64,000 bases of DNA from Bin87 sp965207585 (GTDB taxonomy: Bacteria > Chloroflexota > Dehalococcoidia > Lucifugimonadales > UBA3495): NCBI GenBank assembly GCA_965207585.1, contig CBDBMT010000003.1, positions 2,356,001 to 2,420,000 on the forward strand. The letters run 5' to 3'. The position numbers were made by a program, and so were the translations under genes. The first letter of the stretch is position 1. The number at the start of each line of letters is the position of its first letter. A model generated the notes under the pieces. It ran no database searches and had not been told where the DNA came from. It saw nothing but the letters and a program-made list of their open reading frames with translations. Positions 41,386-50,171 of the stretch are shown here, piece by piece.

Positions 41386-43254
41386 ATGAACAGAAAACTT
41401 AAGACACCTGCATTAATCGCGACTTTAATGCTTGCCCTCTTGCTGGCTGCCAGCATCGGCGACGTTTCGACCGTAGCGGCCCAGGGCGGCGTGTCCGCTC
41501 CGGGGAAACCAGTAGTAATTCCGGGGCAGAGGGATGGCCGGGTGGTTGTCTCATGGGAAGCAGTTCAGGAAGCGAGTCATTATGTCATTGCGTGGTTGGC
41601 TCACGCAGATTACACCGCAGACACAGCGGCCGGCCGGGATTGGCGCAATTCCATCTCATATAAGACTATTGCCAACAGCGGCCAGACTTCGCATACCGTC
41701 ACGCGGTTGGATCCGACGACACAATACTGGTTCACCCTGGGCGCGAGGTCCGAGCGCTACAGTCGCCCGCAGTGGTCGCCATGGGCGGACCTGGTGACTC
41801 CGAGCGTCGGTGACGTGGCCTGCACCCACGACCGTGACGCGCTGGTGGCGCTGTACGAATCCACCAATGGAGAAAGTTGGAGGAATAGCGTCAACTGGCT
41901 CAGCGAGACTGAGCCGATCGGCAAATGGTTCGGCGTATCCGTCGACGGCAACGGCTGCGTGCTGGTTCTCTACCTGGACAACAATGAACTGGTTGGCAGC
42001 ATCCCGCCGGAGCTTGGCAGTCTGGCCAAACTGGACACCCTGGACCTTGACGGCAACGAGCTTTCTGGAGAGATACCCCCTGAATTGGGCAGTCTCAGCA
42101 ATCTGACTGTCCTGTCAATGGATCACAACGAGTTGAGCGGGCCGATACCGCCGGAGCTGGGCAATCTCAGCAACCTCACCGATCTCGAGTTGTGGAACAA
42201 TGAATTGACGGGTGAGATACCGGACAAGATTATTGGCCTCACCAACCTCAGGACGCTGGACTTGGACGGCAACAAGCTGACCGGGACGATTCCCGTAGAG
42301 CTGGCCGGTCTTAAAAATCTCGGGGCGCTGTGGCTCAGCGATAACGAGTTCACCGGCAGCATACCGCCCGAGCTGGGCAACCTGTCCAGGCTGGGTTACC
42401 TGGGTATGAATCGGAACGAGCTGACCGGTGAGATACCGACCACGTTGGGTAACCTCCGCAACCTGCGGGGCCTGACCCTCCGCGACAACCAACTGACCGG
42501 ACCGATACCGGAGGGGTTGGGCAACCTGGAGCACATGCGGTGGATATCGCTGCGCAACAATAAGCTGAGCGGCACGATTCCGGCGACCCTCGGCGATCTG
42601 GCCGACATGGTTTATCTGGGCCTTAACAACAACGAGTTGACCGGGACGATACCGGCGCAGCTCAGCGGCATGACCGAACTCGAAGGGTTGGTCCTTTCCG
42701 ACAATATGCTGACCGGGCAAATCCCTCGGGAGCTGGGTGATTTGGCCGAATTGGAGTTTTTGTTCTTGAACGGCAACCGCCTGACCGGAGAGATACCGGA
42801 GGAGTTGGGCAACCTCTCTAAACTGGAATATCTGTACCTCCTCGAGAATGAACTGGAGGGAACCATCCCCGCCGAGCTGGCCAAGTTGGGCGAGTTGAAG
42901 GTCCTGGACTTGAACCGGAACGATCTGAGCGGGCCGATACCATCGGAGCTGGGCAACCTGCCCAATCTGGAGGGACTGCACTTGGACAACAACCGGTTCA
43001 GCGGCTCGATACCGCCGGAGTTGGGCAACCTGGTCAAGCTGGAGGAGCTGCACGTGGACACCAACCAGCTGACCGGCGAGATACCCAAAGAGCTCACCAA
43101 TCTGACTGAACTGAGGGTGCTGTACGTGATCAGGAACCAGTTGACCGGGTGCATCCCGCCGGCGTTGCTGGATGTGGATGAGAATGACCTGGATGAGCTG
43201 ATGGAAAGGCGGGGTTTGGCTGTATGCGCGGCAATGCTGACCCCATCGAGTTGA
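41386..43254 (+). CDS. Secreted plant-type leucine-rich-repeat protein, copy 1
   Basis: A 622-aa protein. A signal peptide (about 1-33, cleavage near VAAQ) is followed by a fibronectin-III-like domain (about 36-140), an LRR N-terminal cap with two Cys, and 16 LRRs of 24 residues of the plant-specific class (core L-x-GxIPxxLGxLxxL-x, 72-bp period at DNA level). A final repeat with a cysteine (GCIPPALL) caps it. It has no membrane anchor. Such proteins bind ligands or surfaces; the partner is unknown. Its tandem paralogue starts 71 bases later. TTG 41383 is an alternative start. Confidence 0.88.
   Translation: MNRKLKTPALIATLMLALLLAASIGDVSTVAAQGGVSAPGKPVVIPGQRDGRVVVSWEAVQEASHYVIAWLAHADYTADTAAGRDWRNSISYKTIANSGQTSHTVTRLDPTTQYWFTLGARSERYSRPQWSPWADLVTPSVGDVACTHDRDALVALYESTNGESWRNSVNWLSETEPIGKWFGVSVDGNGCVLVLYLDNNELVGSIPPELGSLAKLDTLDLDGNELSGEIPPELGSLSNLTVLSMDHNELSGPIPPELGNLSNLTDLELWNNELTGEIPDKIIGLTNLRTLDLDGNKLTGTIPVELAGLKNLGALWLSDNEFTGSIPPELGNLSRLGYLGMNRNELTGEIPTTLGNLRNLRGLTLRDNQLTGPIPEGLGNLEHMRWISLRNNKLSGTIPATLGDLADMVYLGLNNNELTGTIPAQLSGMTELEGLVLSDNMLTGQIPRELGDLAELEFLFLNGNRLTGEIPEELGNLSKLEYLYLLENELEGTIPAELAKLGELKVLDLNRNDLSGPIPSELGNLPNLEGLHLDNNRFSGSIPPELGNLVKLEELHVDTNQLTGEIPKELTNLTELRVLYVIRNQLTGCIPPALLDVDENDLDELMERRGLAVCAAMLTPSS
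42001..43200 (+). repeat. Tandem 72-bp leucine-rich-repeat coding array, copy 1
   Basis: Successive 72-base units encode 24-residue LRRs with GxIP and LGNL blocks. The units are diverged at DNA level, so this is an old coding repeat and not a CRISPR or satellite. It could recombine with the matching array in the next gene. Confidence 0.75.
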
Positions 43255-43325
43255 ACTGTTGCAGCAGATCGCACTCTCAACATGGACAATTCAATCTCAA
43301 CCATGCCCGGACTGGATGACGGAAA

Positions 43326-45347
43326 TTGATTAGTAGAAGAGCGAAAACGACCTCTTTGATTGCGGCGTTGATCTGCGCGTTCCTCCTGGCCGCAAGTATC
43401 GGCAACGTTTCGCCGGCCGCGGCGCAGGCCGGCTCTTCCACACCGGGGAAACCGCAGGTGATGCCTGGGCAGGACGATGGCGAGGTCAGCGTTTCGTGGG
43501 AAGCCGTTGAGCAGGCGAATTACTATGTCATCGCGTGGCTGGCTTTCGCGGATTACAACGCTGATATTGAGGCCGGCCGGGAGTGGCGGGACTCCATCGT
43601 GTATGAGTCTGTTCCCAACGACGGCCAGACCTCGCACACCGTGACGCGGTTGGACCAGACTGCGCAATACTGGTTCGCCCTGGGCACGAGCTCCGGACGT
43701 TTCAGCAAGCCACGATGGTCGCCATGGTCGAGCCTGGCGCGCCCCAGCGGCCCCGCCGCGGCCTGCGCGCCGGACCGGGACGTGCTGGTTGAGCTGTACA
43801 ACTCCACGAATGGCCGGATTTGGACGAACAGTCTTAACTGGCTCAGCAATAGTGTGCCCATAGGCGAATGGTTCGGCGTATCCACCGATGGCGACGGCTG
43901 CGTGGTGGTCCTCTACCTGGATAACAACTTCCTGTGGGGCAGCATCCCTCCGGAACTGGGCCGTCTGGCCAAGCTGGACACCCTGGACCTTGACGGCAAC
44001 TTCCTCCACGGGGAGATACCGTCCGAGCTGGGCAATCTCAGCAATCTGAGCGTACTGTCGCTGGATCTCAACCGGTTGAGTGGGGAGATTCCGCCCGAGT
44101 TGGGCCAGCTGAAAAACCTCACCGATCTCGAGCTGTGGTACAACGAACTGGAAGGGAAGATACCGGACGAGATAGTTGGGCTCGGCGAACTGAGGACGCT
44201 TGTCCTGAGTGATAACAAGCTGACCGGAACGCTTCCGGCCGCGCTGGGCGATCTTGAAAACCTTGGTGCTCTCTGGATCAGCGGAAACGAGATCACCGGC
44301 AGCATACCGCCCGAATTGGGAAACCTGTCCAAGCTGACCGACCTGGGCCTGCACGACAACGAGCTGACCGGCGAGATACCAGCCGAGTTGGGCAACCTCT
44401 CCAACTTGGACGGCCTGTATCTCTATGAAAACCAGTTGACCGGGAAAATACCCGCCGAGTTGGGGAATCTCATCGACCTGAGCGACTTATTCCTGCGCAA
44501 CAATCGGCTCACCGGCGAGATTCCGACAGAGTTGGGCAGCCTGTCCGAACTGGAAATTATCACCATCCGCAACAACCGGCTGTCCGGTCCGATTCCGAAA
44601 GAGTTGGGCAACCTTCCCAAACTGGAGACGCTGTACGTTTCCGACAATCGGCTGGACGGAGCGATTCCCACCGAACTGGGCGCGCTGGCCGAGTTGAAGG
44701 AATTGCGACTGAACGGCAACCGGCTCACCGGCCATATCCCGAAGGAGCTGGGCAACCTCTCGAAACTGGAGGAACTGCGCCTGCTCGAGAATGAGCTGGA
44801 TGGAACCATTCCGGTAGAGCTGGCCCGGTTGGGCGAGTTGAAGGTCCTGGACTTGAACCGGAACGATCTGAGCGGGCCGATACCACCGGAGCTGGGGCTG
44901 GGCAAACTGGCCAAGCTGGAGGGACTTCACCTGGATAACAACCAGTTCAGTGGCTCGATACCGCCCGAGTTGGGCAACCTGGTCAAGCTGGAAGAACTGC
45001 ACCTGGACACTAACCAGCTGACCGGCGAGATACCCCGGGAGCTGACCAACCTTACTGAGCTGAGTGTCCTGTACGTGACGCGAAACCAGTTAACCGGGTG
45101 CATACCGCCGGCGCTGCTAAATGTGGACGAGAATGACCTGGACGATCTGATGGAAGCGCAGGGGTTGGCGGTTTGTGCTCCTGCCGCCGCTGCGACGATC
45201 GGAAGCGCTGACTTAGGCGCGCGAATCTCCACAACGTCCGGTCCCGCATCGACGGGCGCTGCGAACGCTTCGGATAACACTGAAGGGAGCACCGACTCCG
45301 ACAGTCCCTTCGAAACCAAGGTGAGCGGCCCGACAGTAGATAAATAG
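43326..45347 (+). CDS. Secreted plant-type leucine-rich-repeat protein, copy 2
   Basis: A 673-aa tandem paralogue of copy 1 with the same signal peptide, fibronectin-III-like domain, two-Cys cap, 16 LRRs and final capping repeat. One unit (residues near 520) has a two-residue insertion. A Ser/Thr/Asp-rich, low-complexity tail of about 55 residues (616-673) is added and has no counterpart in copy 1. The start is TTG 43326. The arrays are similar enough to have arisen by duplication. Secretion and LRR type suggest binding of an extracellular partner. Confidence 0.88.
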   Translation: MISRRAKTTSLIAALICAFLLAASIGNVSPAAAQAGSSTPGKPQVMPGQDDGEVSVSWEAVEQANYYVIAWLAFADYNADIEAGREWRDSIVYESVPNDGQTSHTVTRLDQTAQYWFALGTSSGRFSKPRWSPWSSLARPSGPAAACAPDRDVLVELYNSTNGRIWTNSLNWLSNSVPIGEWFGVSTDGDGCVVVLYLDNNFLWGSIPPELGRLAKLDTLDLDGNFLHGEIPSELGNLSNLSVLSLDLNRLSGEIPPELGQLKNLTDLELWYNELEGKIPDEIVGLGELRTLVLSDNKLTGTLPAALGDLENLGALWISGNEITGSIPPELGNLSKLTDLGLHDNELTGEIPAELGNLSNLDGLYLYENQLTGKIPAELGNLIDLSDLFLRNNRLTGEIPTELGSLSELEIITIRNNRLSGPIPKELGNLPKLETLYVSDNRLDGAIPTELGALAELKELRLNGNRLTGHIPKELGNLSKLEELRLLENELDGTIPVELARLGELKVLDLNRNDLSGPIPPELGLGKLAKLEGLHLDNNQFSGSIPPELGNLVKLEELHLDTNQLTGEIPRELTNLTELSVLYVTRNQLTGCIPPALLNVDENDLDDLMEAQGLAVCAPAAAATIGSADLGARISTTSGPASTGAANASDNTEGSTDSDSPFETKVSGPTVDK

Positions 45348-45516
45348 CAAGGTGCACGACCATGCCTGCATTCAGATGTCGTTGCGTCTTCGCTGCTGAA
45401 CCCCTCGAGTCCGCACGACTGGAACACCGGGCGCCTTGGGATTAACCGGGAGGCAGTTGAGCAGCTCTTGTTGGCCGAACCGCGCCATCTTCGGTTTCAG
45501 GCATCTGATTACCACA

Positions 45517-45531
45517 TTATAATCATTATCA
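45517..45531. promoter_or_regulatory. Fur/PerR-family-like 7-1-7 palindrome
   Basis: TTATAATCATTATCA differs by one base from the Fur 7-1-7 core TGATAATCATTATCA and by one from the PerR box. It is a striking AT-rich site in a 63% GC genome, 26 bases upstream of the -35 of the DUF1800 operon. The stretch 45348-45665 (318 bases) holds no gene; it contains this site and the promoter. It could also be a -10 element, because it includes TATAAT. Confidence 0.55.
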
Positions 45532-45556
45532 ATTTTGAGCGAGACGCCGATTTCTG

Positions 45557-45585
45557 TTGACAGGGTACGGCATCTAAATTAAACT
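45557..45585 (+). promoter_or_regulatory. Promoter of the DUF1800-DUF1501-NHL operon
   Basis: TTGACA (45557-45562), a 17-base spacer and TAAACT (45580-45585), about 80 bases before the ATG at 45666, downstream of a Fur/PerR-like palindrome. Confidence 0.7.
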
Positions 45586-45665
45586 ACGGCCAACCGTCGT
45601 AAAGCCGGGAACGAAGCATGGAATCCCGGCAAAAACGGCATCAAATCGTAGGAAGGAGGCACAGG

Positions 45666-47066
45666 ATGTCACACAAGGATGACCTGGCATTGATGGCCCA
45701 CCTGATGCGGCGCGCCGGCTTTGGCGCCAACCGCGCAGAGTTGGAGCGATGCGTTGCCCAGGGTTACGAAGCCACTGTGGAAGAGTTGATCGATCCCCCG
45801 GCAGACCGCGAGGGCGGAAAGATGGCTCTCCTGCTCCGGTATCACCCCAGCTTCTTGCTCCCCGGCGGCGTGCCCTTCTCCGGGCAGGCGAACTGGATGT
45901 ACAACATGGTATCCAGCGACCGGCCCCTGGAAGAGAAGATGACGCTGTTCTGGCACCACGTGTTCGCGACCGGCAACTCCAAGGTTGACAACTGCGACCA
46001 GCTGCTCGAGCAGATCGACATGCTGCGGGAATATGGTATGGGCAACTATCGGGACATTCTGATTGAACTGTCCAAGAACCCTGCCATGATTTTCTGGCTG
46101 GACAACAACGAGAACCACCGCGACGCTGTGAACGAGAACTGGGGCCGCGAGCTCCTCGAACTGTTCTCCATGGGCGTTTCCAACTACACCGAGGTCGACG
46201 TTCGCGAGTGCTCGCGGGCCTTCACCGGCTGGACCATCCAGGCCAAGCTGCCGCGCGCTCCGTACGGCCGCTATCCCTGGAAGTTCGCCTATCACGATGA
46301 GGACCACGACTACGGCGAAAAGACCTTCCTGGGCCGCACCGGCAACTTCAATGGTGAGGATATCATCGACATCATCCTCGAAGAGCCGGCAACCTCTCGC
46401 TTCATCTGCCGCCACCTCTACAACTTCTTCGTCGCCGACGAGCCGCAGGTTCCCGCCTGGACCATTGAGCCGGCCCGCGACGAGGACGCGCTGGACGAGA
46501 TGATGCAGGCATTTGAGGACTCCGGGTTTGAGATGAAGGCGGTTCTGCGCCACATGTTCAACTCGCAGTGGTTCAAGGACGCCCGCTACCAGAAGATCAA
46601 GAGCCCGGCCGAAGTGGTCGCCGGCACGCTGCGGATGGTTGGCCTGTTCGAGAACCCGGACCCCGGCGTCCTGAACATTGGCAAGGAGCCCACCTACATG
46701 GGCCAGTCCATCCTGGACCCGCCGTCGGTGGAAGGCTGGCACACCGGCCTGGAGTGGATCAACTCCGGCGCCCTGCTGGCTCGCATCAACTTCGTGGCCG
46801 ACCGCGTGTCCAACCCCGATCTGCCCGGCATGCAGGACATCTTCGACCGCATGCAGGACGACGGCGTAGTCACCCCCGACCACCTGCTGAACGCGTGCAC
46901 CGAGTACATGGGCTTCATCGAGCTCAGTGAAGAGACCCGCGGCCAGCTGGCCGAGCATGTTCGCTCCGGCGGCGACGTCAACTGGGACGACCGGATGGCC
47001 ACCGCGACTCGTATCGGCGAGACCATGGCCCTGATCAGCGCCACCACCGAGTACCAGTTCGGCTAA
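45666..47066 (+). CDS. DUF1800 domain protein
   Basis: A 466-aa protein with the DUF1800 pattern: HLMRRAGFGANRAEL at the N-terminus, EEKMTLFWHHVFATG, and NWGRELLELFSMGVSNYTE. DUF1800 and DUF1501 genes form a conserved pair in many bacteria, with uncertain biochemical function (often discussed as secreted or metal-dependent). It has no clear signal peptide. GGAAGGAGG precedes ATG 45666. Codons end strongly in C, as in highly expressed genes. The DUF1501 partner follows 97 bases later. Confidence 0.9.
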   Translation: MSHKDDLALMAHLMRRAGFGANRAELERCVAQGYEATVEELIDPPADREGGKMALLLRYHPSFLLPGGVPFSGQANWMYNMVSSDRPLEEKMTLFWHHVFATGNSKVDNCDQLLEQIDMLREYGMGNYRDILIELSKNPAMIFWLDNNENHRDAVNENWGRELLELFSMGVSNYTEVDVRECSRAFTGWTIQAKLPRAPYGRYPWKFAYHDEDHDYGEKTFLGRTGNFNGEDIIDIILEEPATSRFICRHLYNFFVADEPQVPAWTIEPARDEDALDEMMQAFEDSGFEMKAVLRHMFNSQWFKDARYQKIKSPAEVVAGTLRMVGLFENPDPGVLNIGKEPTYMGQSILDPPSVEGWHTGLEWINSGALLARINFVADRVSNPDLPGMQDIFDRMQDDGVVTPDHLLNACTEYMGFIELSEETRGQLAEHVRSGGDVNWDDRMATATRIGETMALISATTEYQFG

Positions 47067-47163
47067 ACCGGAAAGATGCTGGACGGGCCGGGAAACACTC
47101 GGGCTGTCCAGCCCCCAGAATTCGTCATCCGACGAAACGCACATTAATCAAGGAGCATACGCA

Positions 47164-48297
47164 ATGACCTCCACCAAGAAAGATCCGGTCATCGTGGTCC
47201 TGCAGCTCACTGGCGGCAACGACTACTTCAACACGGTGATCCCCTACAACGACGCGTTGTACTACGACAACCGCCCCGCGGTCCGCTACCAGCGCGAGGA
47301 CATCATCCCCGTCAACGACGAGCTCGGCTTCGCCCCCACCATGGGCCCGATGAAAGAGCTGTTCGACGAGGGCAAGGTCGCGGTCATCCACGGCATCGGC
47401 TACGCCGACAGCCCCCGCTCGCACTTCCGCAGCATGGACATCTGGCACACCTGTGAGCCGGACAAGGTTGGCACCGAGGGTTGGGCCGGCCGCGTCGCTC
47501 GCGAGATGGACCCGAACAAGGAAAACGTGCTGACGGCCATCAACTTCGGCCACGGCCTGCCCCGCGCGCTGGCCGTCCCCGGCGTTCCGGTAGCCGCCAT
47601 CGCCGACCTGAGCACCTATGGCCTGCTCACCGGCATCGCCGACGTTGACCAGCGCTCCAAGGCTCTGGACCTGTTCTCCAAGATGTACGCTCCCACCGTG
47701 GGCGGCAGCTTCGTGAACGACTACCTGCGCTCCACCGGCACGGACGCCATGGTCGGCGCCGACATCGTGAAGGTCGCGCCGGAGCGGTACTCCAGCAACG
47801 TGGAGTATCCCAACAGCCCCATCGCCTCCCACCTGCGTGACATCGCCCAGGTGTACATGGCCGATCTGGGCACGAAGATCTTCTACACCCAGCACGGCAG
47901 CTTCGACACCCACGCCGGCGAGGCCGCGGCCCACCCGGTGCTGTGGAAGGAAGTTTCCGAGGGCATCAGCGCCTTCTTCCAGGACATGAAGGAGCACAAC
48001 ACCGGCGAGAACATCGTGATGTACCTGTTCTCCGAGTTCGGCCGCCGCGTCCGCGACAACGGCTCCGGCACCGACCACGGCGCAGCCGGCGTTGCCTTCG
48101 CCATCGGCGACTCCGTCCAGGGTGGCTTCTACGGCGAGTACCCGTCCCGCAAGAACGAGGACTTGGAACAGGGCGACCTGGTTCCCAACTACGACTTCCG
48201 CGGCGCGTACTCCAGCATCGTCGAGGACTGGCTGGGCATGGACGCCAACCCCATCGTCAACGGCGCCTTCCCCAAGCTGGACATCATCAAGAAGTAA
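47164..48297 (+). CDS. DUF1501 domain protein
   Basis: A 377-aa alkaline-phosphatase-superfamily-like protein of the DUF1501 family. Conserved segments are VVLQLTGGNDYFNTV, the HGIGYADSPRSHF loop, and EFGRRVRDNGSGTDHGAAG. Many relatives begin with a Tat signal; this one starts directly with MTSTKKDPVIV, so it may stay in the cytosol or leave another way. AAGGAGC precedes the ATG. It is in operon with DUF1800 and the NHL protein and shares their C-rich codon bias, suggesting high expression. Confidence 0.9.
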   Translation: MTSTKKDPVIVVLQLTGGNDYFNTVIPYNDALYYDNRPAVRYQREDIIPVNDELGFAPTMGPMKELFDEGKVAVIHGIGYADSPRSHFRSMDIWHTCEPDKVGTEGWAGRVAREMDPNKENVLTAINFGHGLPRALAVPGVPVAAIADLSTYGLLTGIADVDQRSKALDLFSKMYAPTVGGSFVNDYLRSTGTDAMVGADIVKVAPERYSSNVEYPNSPIASHLRDIAQVYMADLGTKIFYTQHGSFDTHAGEAAAHPVLWKEVSEGISAFFQDMKEHNTGENIVMYLFSEFGRRVRDNGSGTDHGAAGVAFAIGDSVQGGFYGEYPSRKNEDLEQGDLVPNYDFRGAYSSIVEDWLGMDANPIVNGAFPKLDIIKK

Positions 48298-48384
48298 ACC
48301 CATCGTTCCAGCAAAAGCGGCGGCGACGCAGCACTGAAAGCTACGTCGCCGCGCGTCTAACGCGTATCAATTGGAGGAAAAACT

Positions 48385-49434
48385 ATGCCTCAGAATACCG
48401 TAGCAAGCGGTCGGGCATGGCTGTACGTCAAAAACGTTGGCCGCCAGGGGCAGGTGGGCATGGGCTTTAGCCAGCCTGTGGGCGTTGCTACCCTCGACGA
48501 CGGCACGATGTACGTCGCTAACCGTGGTGGTGAGCAGAACCCCAGCGCCCGCATCACCAAGTGCACCATCGGCAACACCGACGGCAAGGGCGGCGAGGAG
48601 TTCCTGGGCGAATTCGGTCGGGAAGGCATCGCCTACCAGGCCAGTTCCCGGGGCCTGTTCGAGTGGATCACCGGAATCGCCCTCGATGCGGCCGGCAACG
48701 TGTACGCTTCCGACGAGTGGAAGAACATGGTCGCCGTGTTCGACGCTGACGGAAACCTGGTGAAACACTGGGGCGAGGCTGGCGATGGCGAAGGCCAGCT
48801 CAGCGGCGCCGCCGGATTGGCTTTCGATGCCGACGACAACCTCTGGGTTGTCTCGGCCAAGAGCAGCCGCGTCCAGAAGTTCAGCAAAGACGGCGATTAC
48901 CTGGGAGGCTTCGGCACCAAGGGCAACGGCGCCGAGGATCTGGAGATGCCATCCGGCATCGCCATTGACGACGCCGGCGACCTTTACGTCGCCGACTGGG
49001 GCAACCACCGGGTGCAGAAGTACACGCCAGGTGGAACGCACCTGCGCACCTTCGGCAGCCAGGGTACCCGCTCCGGCGAGTTGAAGCACCCGCTGGACGT
49101 CACCATCGACAATGAGGGTGATGTCTACGTGGCGGACTGGATGAACGAGCGCGTCGTGATCTATGACGCTGACGCTCGTCCTTTGGCCTACCTGGAAGGG
49201 GACGCCACCGAGGTGTCGGAATGGGGCGACCTGTCCCTGAACGCCAACCCCGACATGGTTAAGGCCCGCCGCCGGGTCCCGGACCTGGAGCAGCAGCAGC
49301 GCACCTTCCGGATGCCCATGGGCGTCAGCTTCGACCGGGCCAACAACCGGCTGCTGGTGTGCGATACCCTGCGCTCCCGGCTGCAAGTTTACGAGAAAGA
49401 CGACACCTATCTGGACCCGCAGTTCAACCTGTAA
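48385..49434 (+). CDS. NHL-repeat beta-propeller protein
   Basis: A 349-aa protein made of about six NHL-type repeats, with blade motifs such as GIALDAAGNVYASDEW, LDVTIDNEGDVYVADWMN and IAIDDAGDLYVADWGN. NHL propellers bind proteins or RNA or serve as enzymes such as peptidylglycine lyases. No signal peptide is seen. It follows the DUF1501 gene by 87 bases with GGAGG before the ATG, and a strong terminator lies downstream, so it is the last gene of the operon. A shared role with DUF1800/DUF1501 is likely, but undefined. Confidence 0.85.
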   Translation: MPQNTVASGRAWLYVKNVGRQGQVGMGFSQPVGVATLDDGTMYVANRGGEQNPSARITKCTIGNTDGKGGEEFLGEFGREGIAYQASSRGLFEWITGIALDAAGNVYASDEWKNMVAVFDADGNLVKHWGEAGDGEGQLSGAAGLAFDADDNLWVVSAKSSRVQKFSKDGDYLGGFGTKGNGAEDLEMPSGIAIDDAGDLYVADWGNHRVQKYTPGGTHLRTFGSQGTRSGELKHPLDVTIDNEGDVYVADWMNERVVIYDADARPLAYLEGDATEVSEWGDLSLNANPDMVKARRRVPDLEQQQRTFRMPMGVSFDRANNRLLVCDTLRSRLQVYEKDDTYLDPQFNL

Positions 49435-49474
49435 CCTGGCGGTAGATCCGGGAAGTGCTCTGACATTTCTCCCC

Positions 49475-49513
49475 AAGAACCGGCGCTTCTCACCCCCAGC
49501 GCCGGTTCTTTTT
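49475..49513 (+). terminator. Strong rho-independent terminator
   Basis: A perfect 13-bp stem (AAGAACCGGCGCT with AGCGCCGGTTCTT) and a 10-base loop are followed by a T run, about 40 bases after the NHL gene stop. It ends the DUF1800-DUF1501-NHL operon. Confidence 0.93.
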
Positions 49514-49581
49514 GTCTCTGCGACAACAATCAGGGCGGGTAGTGGACCCGCCCTTTGTGCGTTCTGGCTCAGCGCGGAAAC

Positions 49582-50001
49582 TCACAGCTCGTGGGTGTGA
49601 CTGTCGTTGCCGCCACCGCGGTTGGTGGCTTCGGGCGGCAGCGTGATGATGGCCCGACGGTGCGTCCCGACGCCGATGGTGCGGTCTCCGTCCAGCGCTT
49701 CCACCTTGAAATAGAGCCAGCGGCCGTCCACGCGCTCCAATTCGGCGACCGCTACCACCGTGGCGCCGATATCCGCTCCGGCCACGTGACGGATGTTGAC
49801 CTCGAACCCAACGGTGGACTGCTCTGGCGGAAGGTGGTCCAGGATAGCCCGCTGAGAGGCTTGTTCCATGGCCCGTATCATGGATGGTGTGCTGAGTTTA
49901 GCGACATGGGGCGCGACGTTGTGCTCGCACACCAGCACTTCCCGCCGGCCAATCAGGCCGGGCGTCAGTTCTGTTTCCCGGTTGCCAGTTGGTTCAGTCA
50001 T
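49582..50001 (-). CDS. Fluoroacetyl-CoA-thioesterase-like hotdog protein
   Basis: A 139-aa hotdog-fold thioesterase resembling the FlK class (YbgC-like length). It has VLVCEHNVAPHVAKLSTPSM with the family Thr/His-containing loop, MEQASQRAIL helix, and the strand VGFEVNIRHVAG. The substrate is unknown. The start is ATG 50001 with AGGAG upstream; the frame is open to 50133. It is divergent from argF. Confidence 0.75.
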   Translation of the reverse strand: MTEPTGNRETELTPGLIGRREVLVCEHNVAPHVAKLSTPSMIRAMEQASQRAILDHLPPEQSTVGFEVNIRHVAGADIGATVVAVAELERVDGRWLYFKVEALDGDRTIGVGTHRRAIITLPPEATNRGGGNDSHTHEL

Positions 50002-50171
50002 CGTTACTCCTGTGTCGCGTTGGCCTTTTCCAGTGTCGGCGGTCCGTATGCTATCATATCGGGGCCGCCAGGTTGGCAACGCCGATTTGTCTGCGATGTT
50101 CGCAGTCGATAGTGAGCCGGCACGACAGATCAATAGCTGTCCCGGCTTCCAGTTTCCACAGGACCCATACC

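Noticed and set aside
42001..43200. Regular 72-bp repeats as a CRISPR-like array
   Set aside because: They are in-frame leucine-rich repeats with diverged units and no spacers.
45348..45665. A small gene between LRR copy 2 and DUF1800
   Set aside because: No frame with a plausible start and protein. The 318 bases hold a Fur/PerR-like site and a promoter only.
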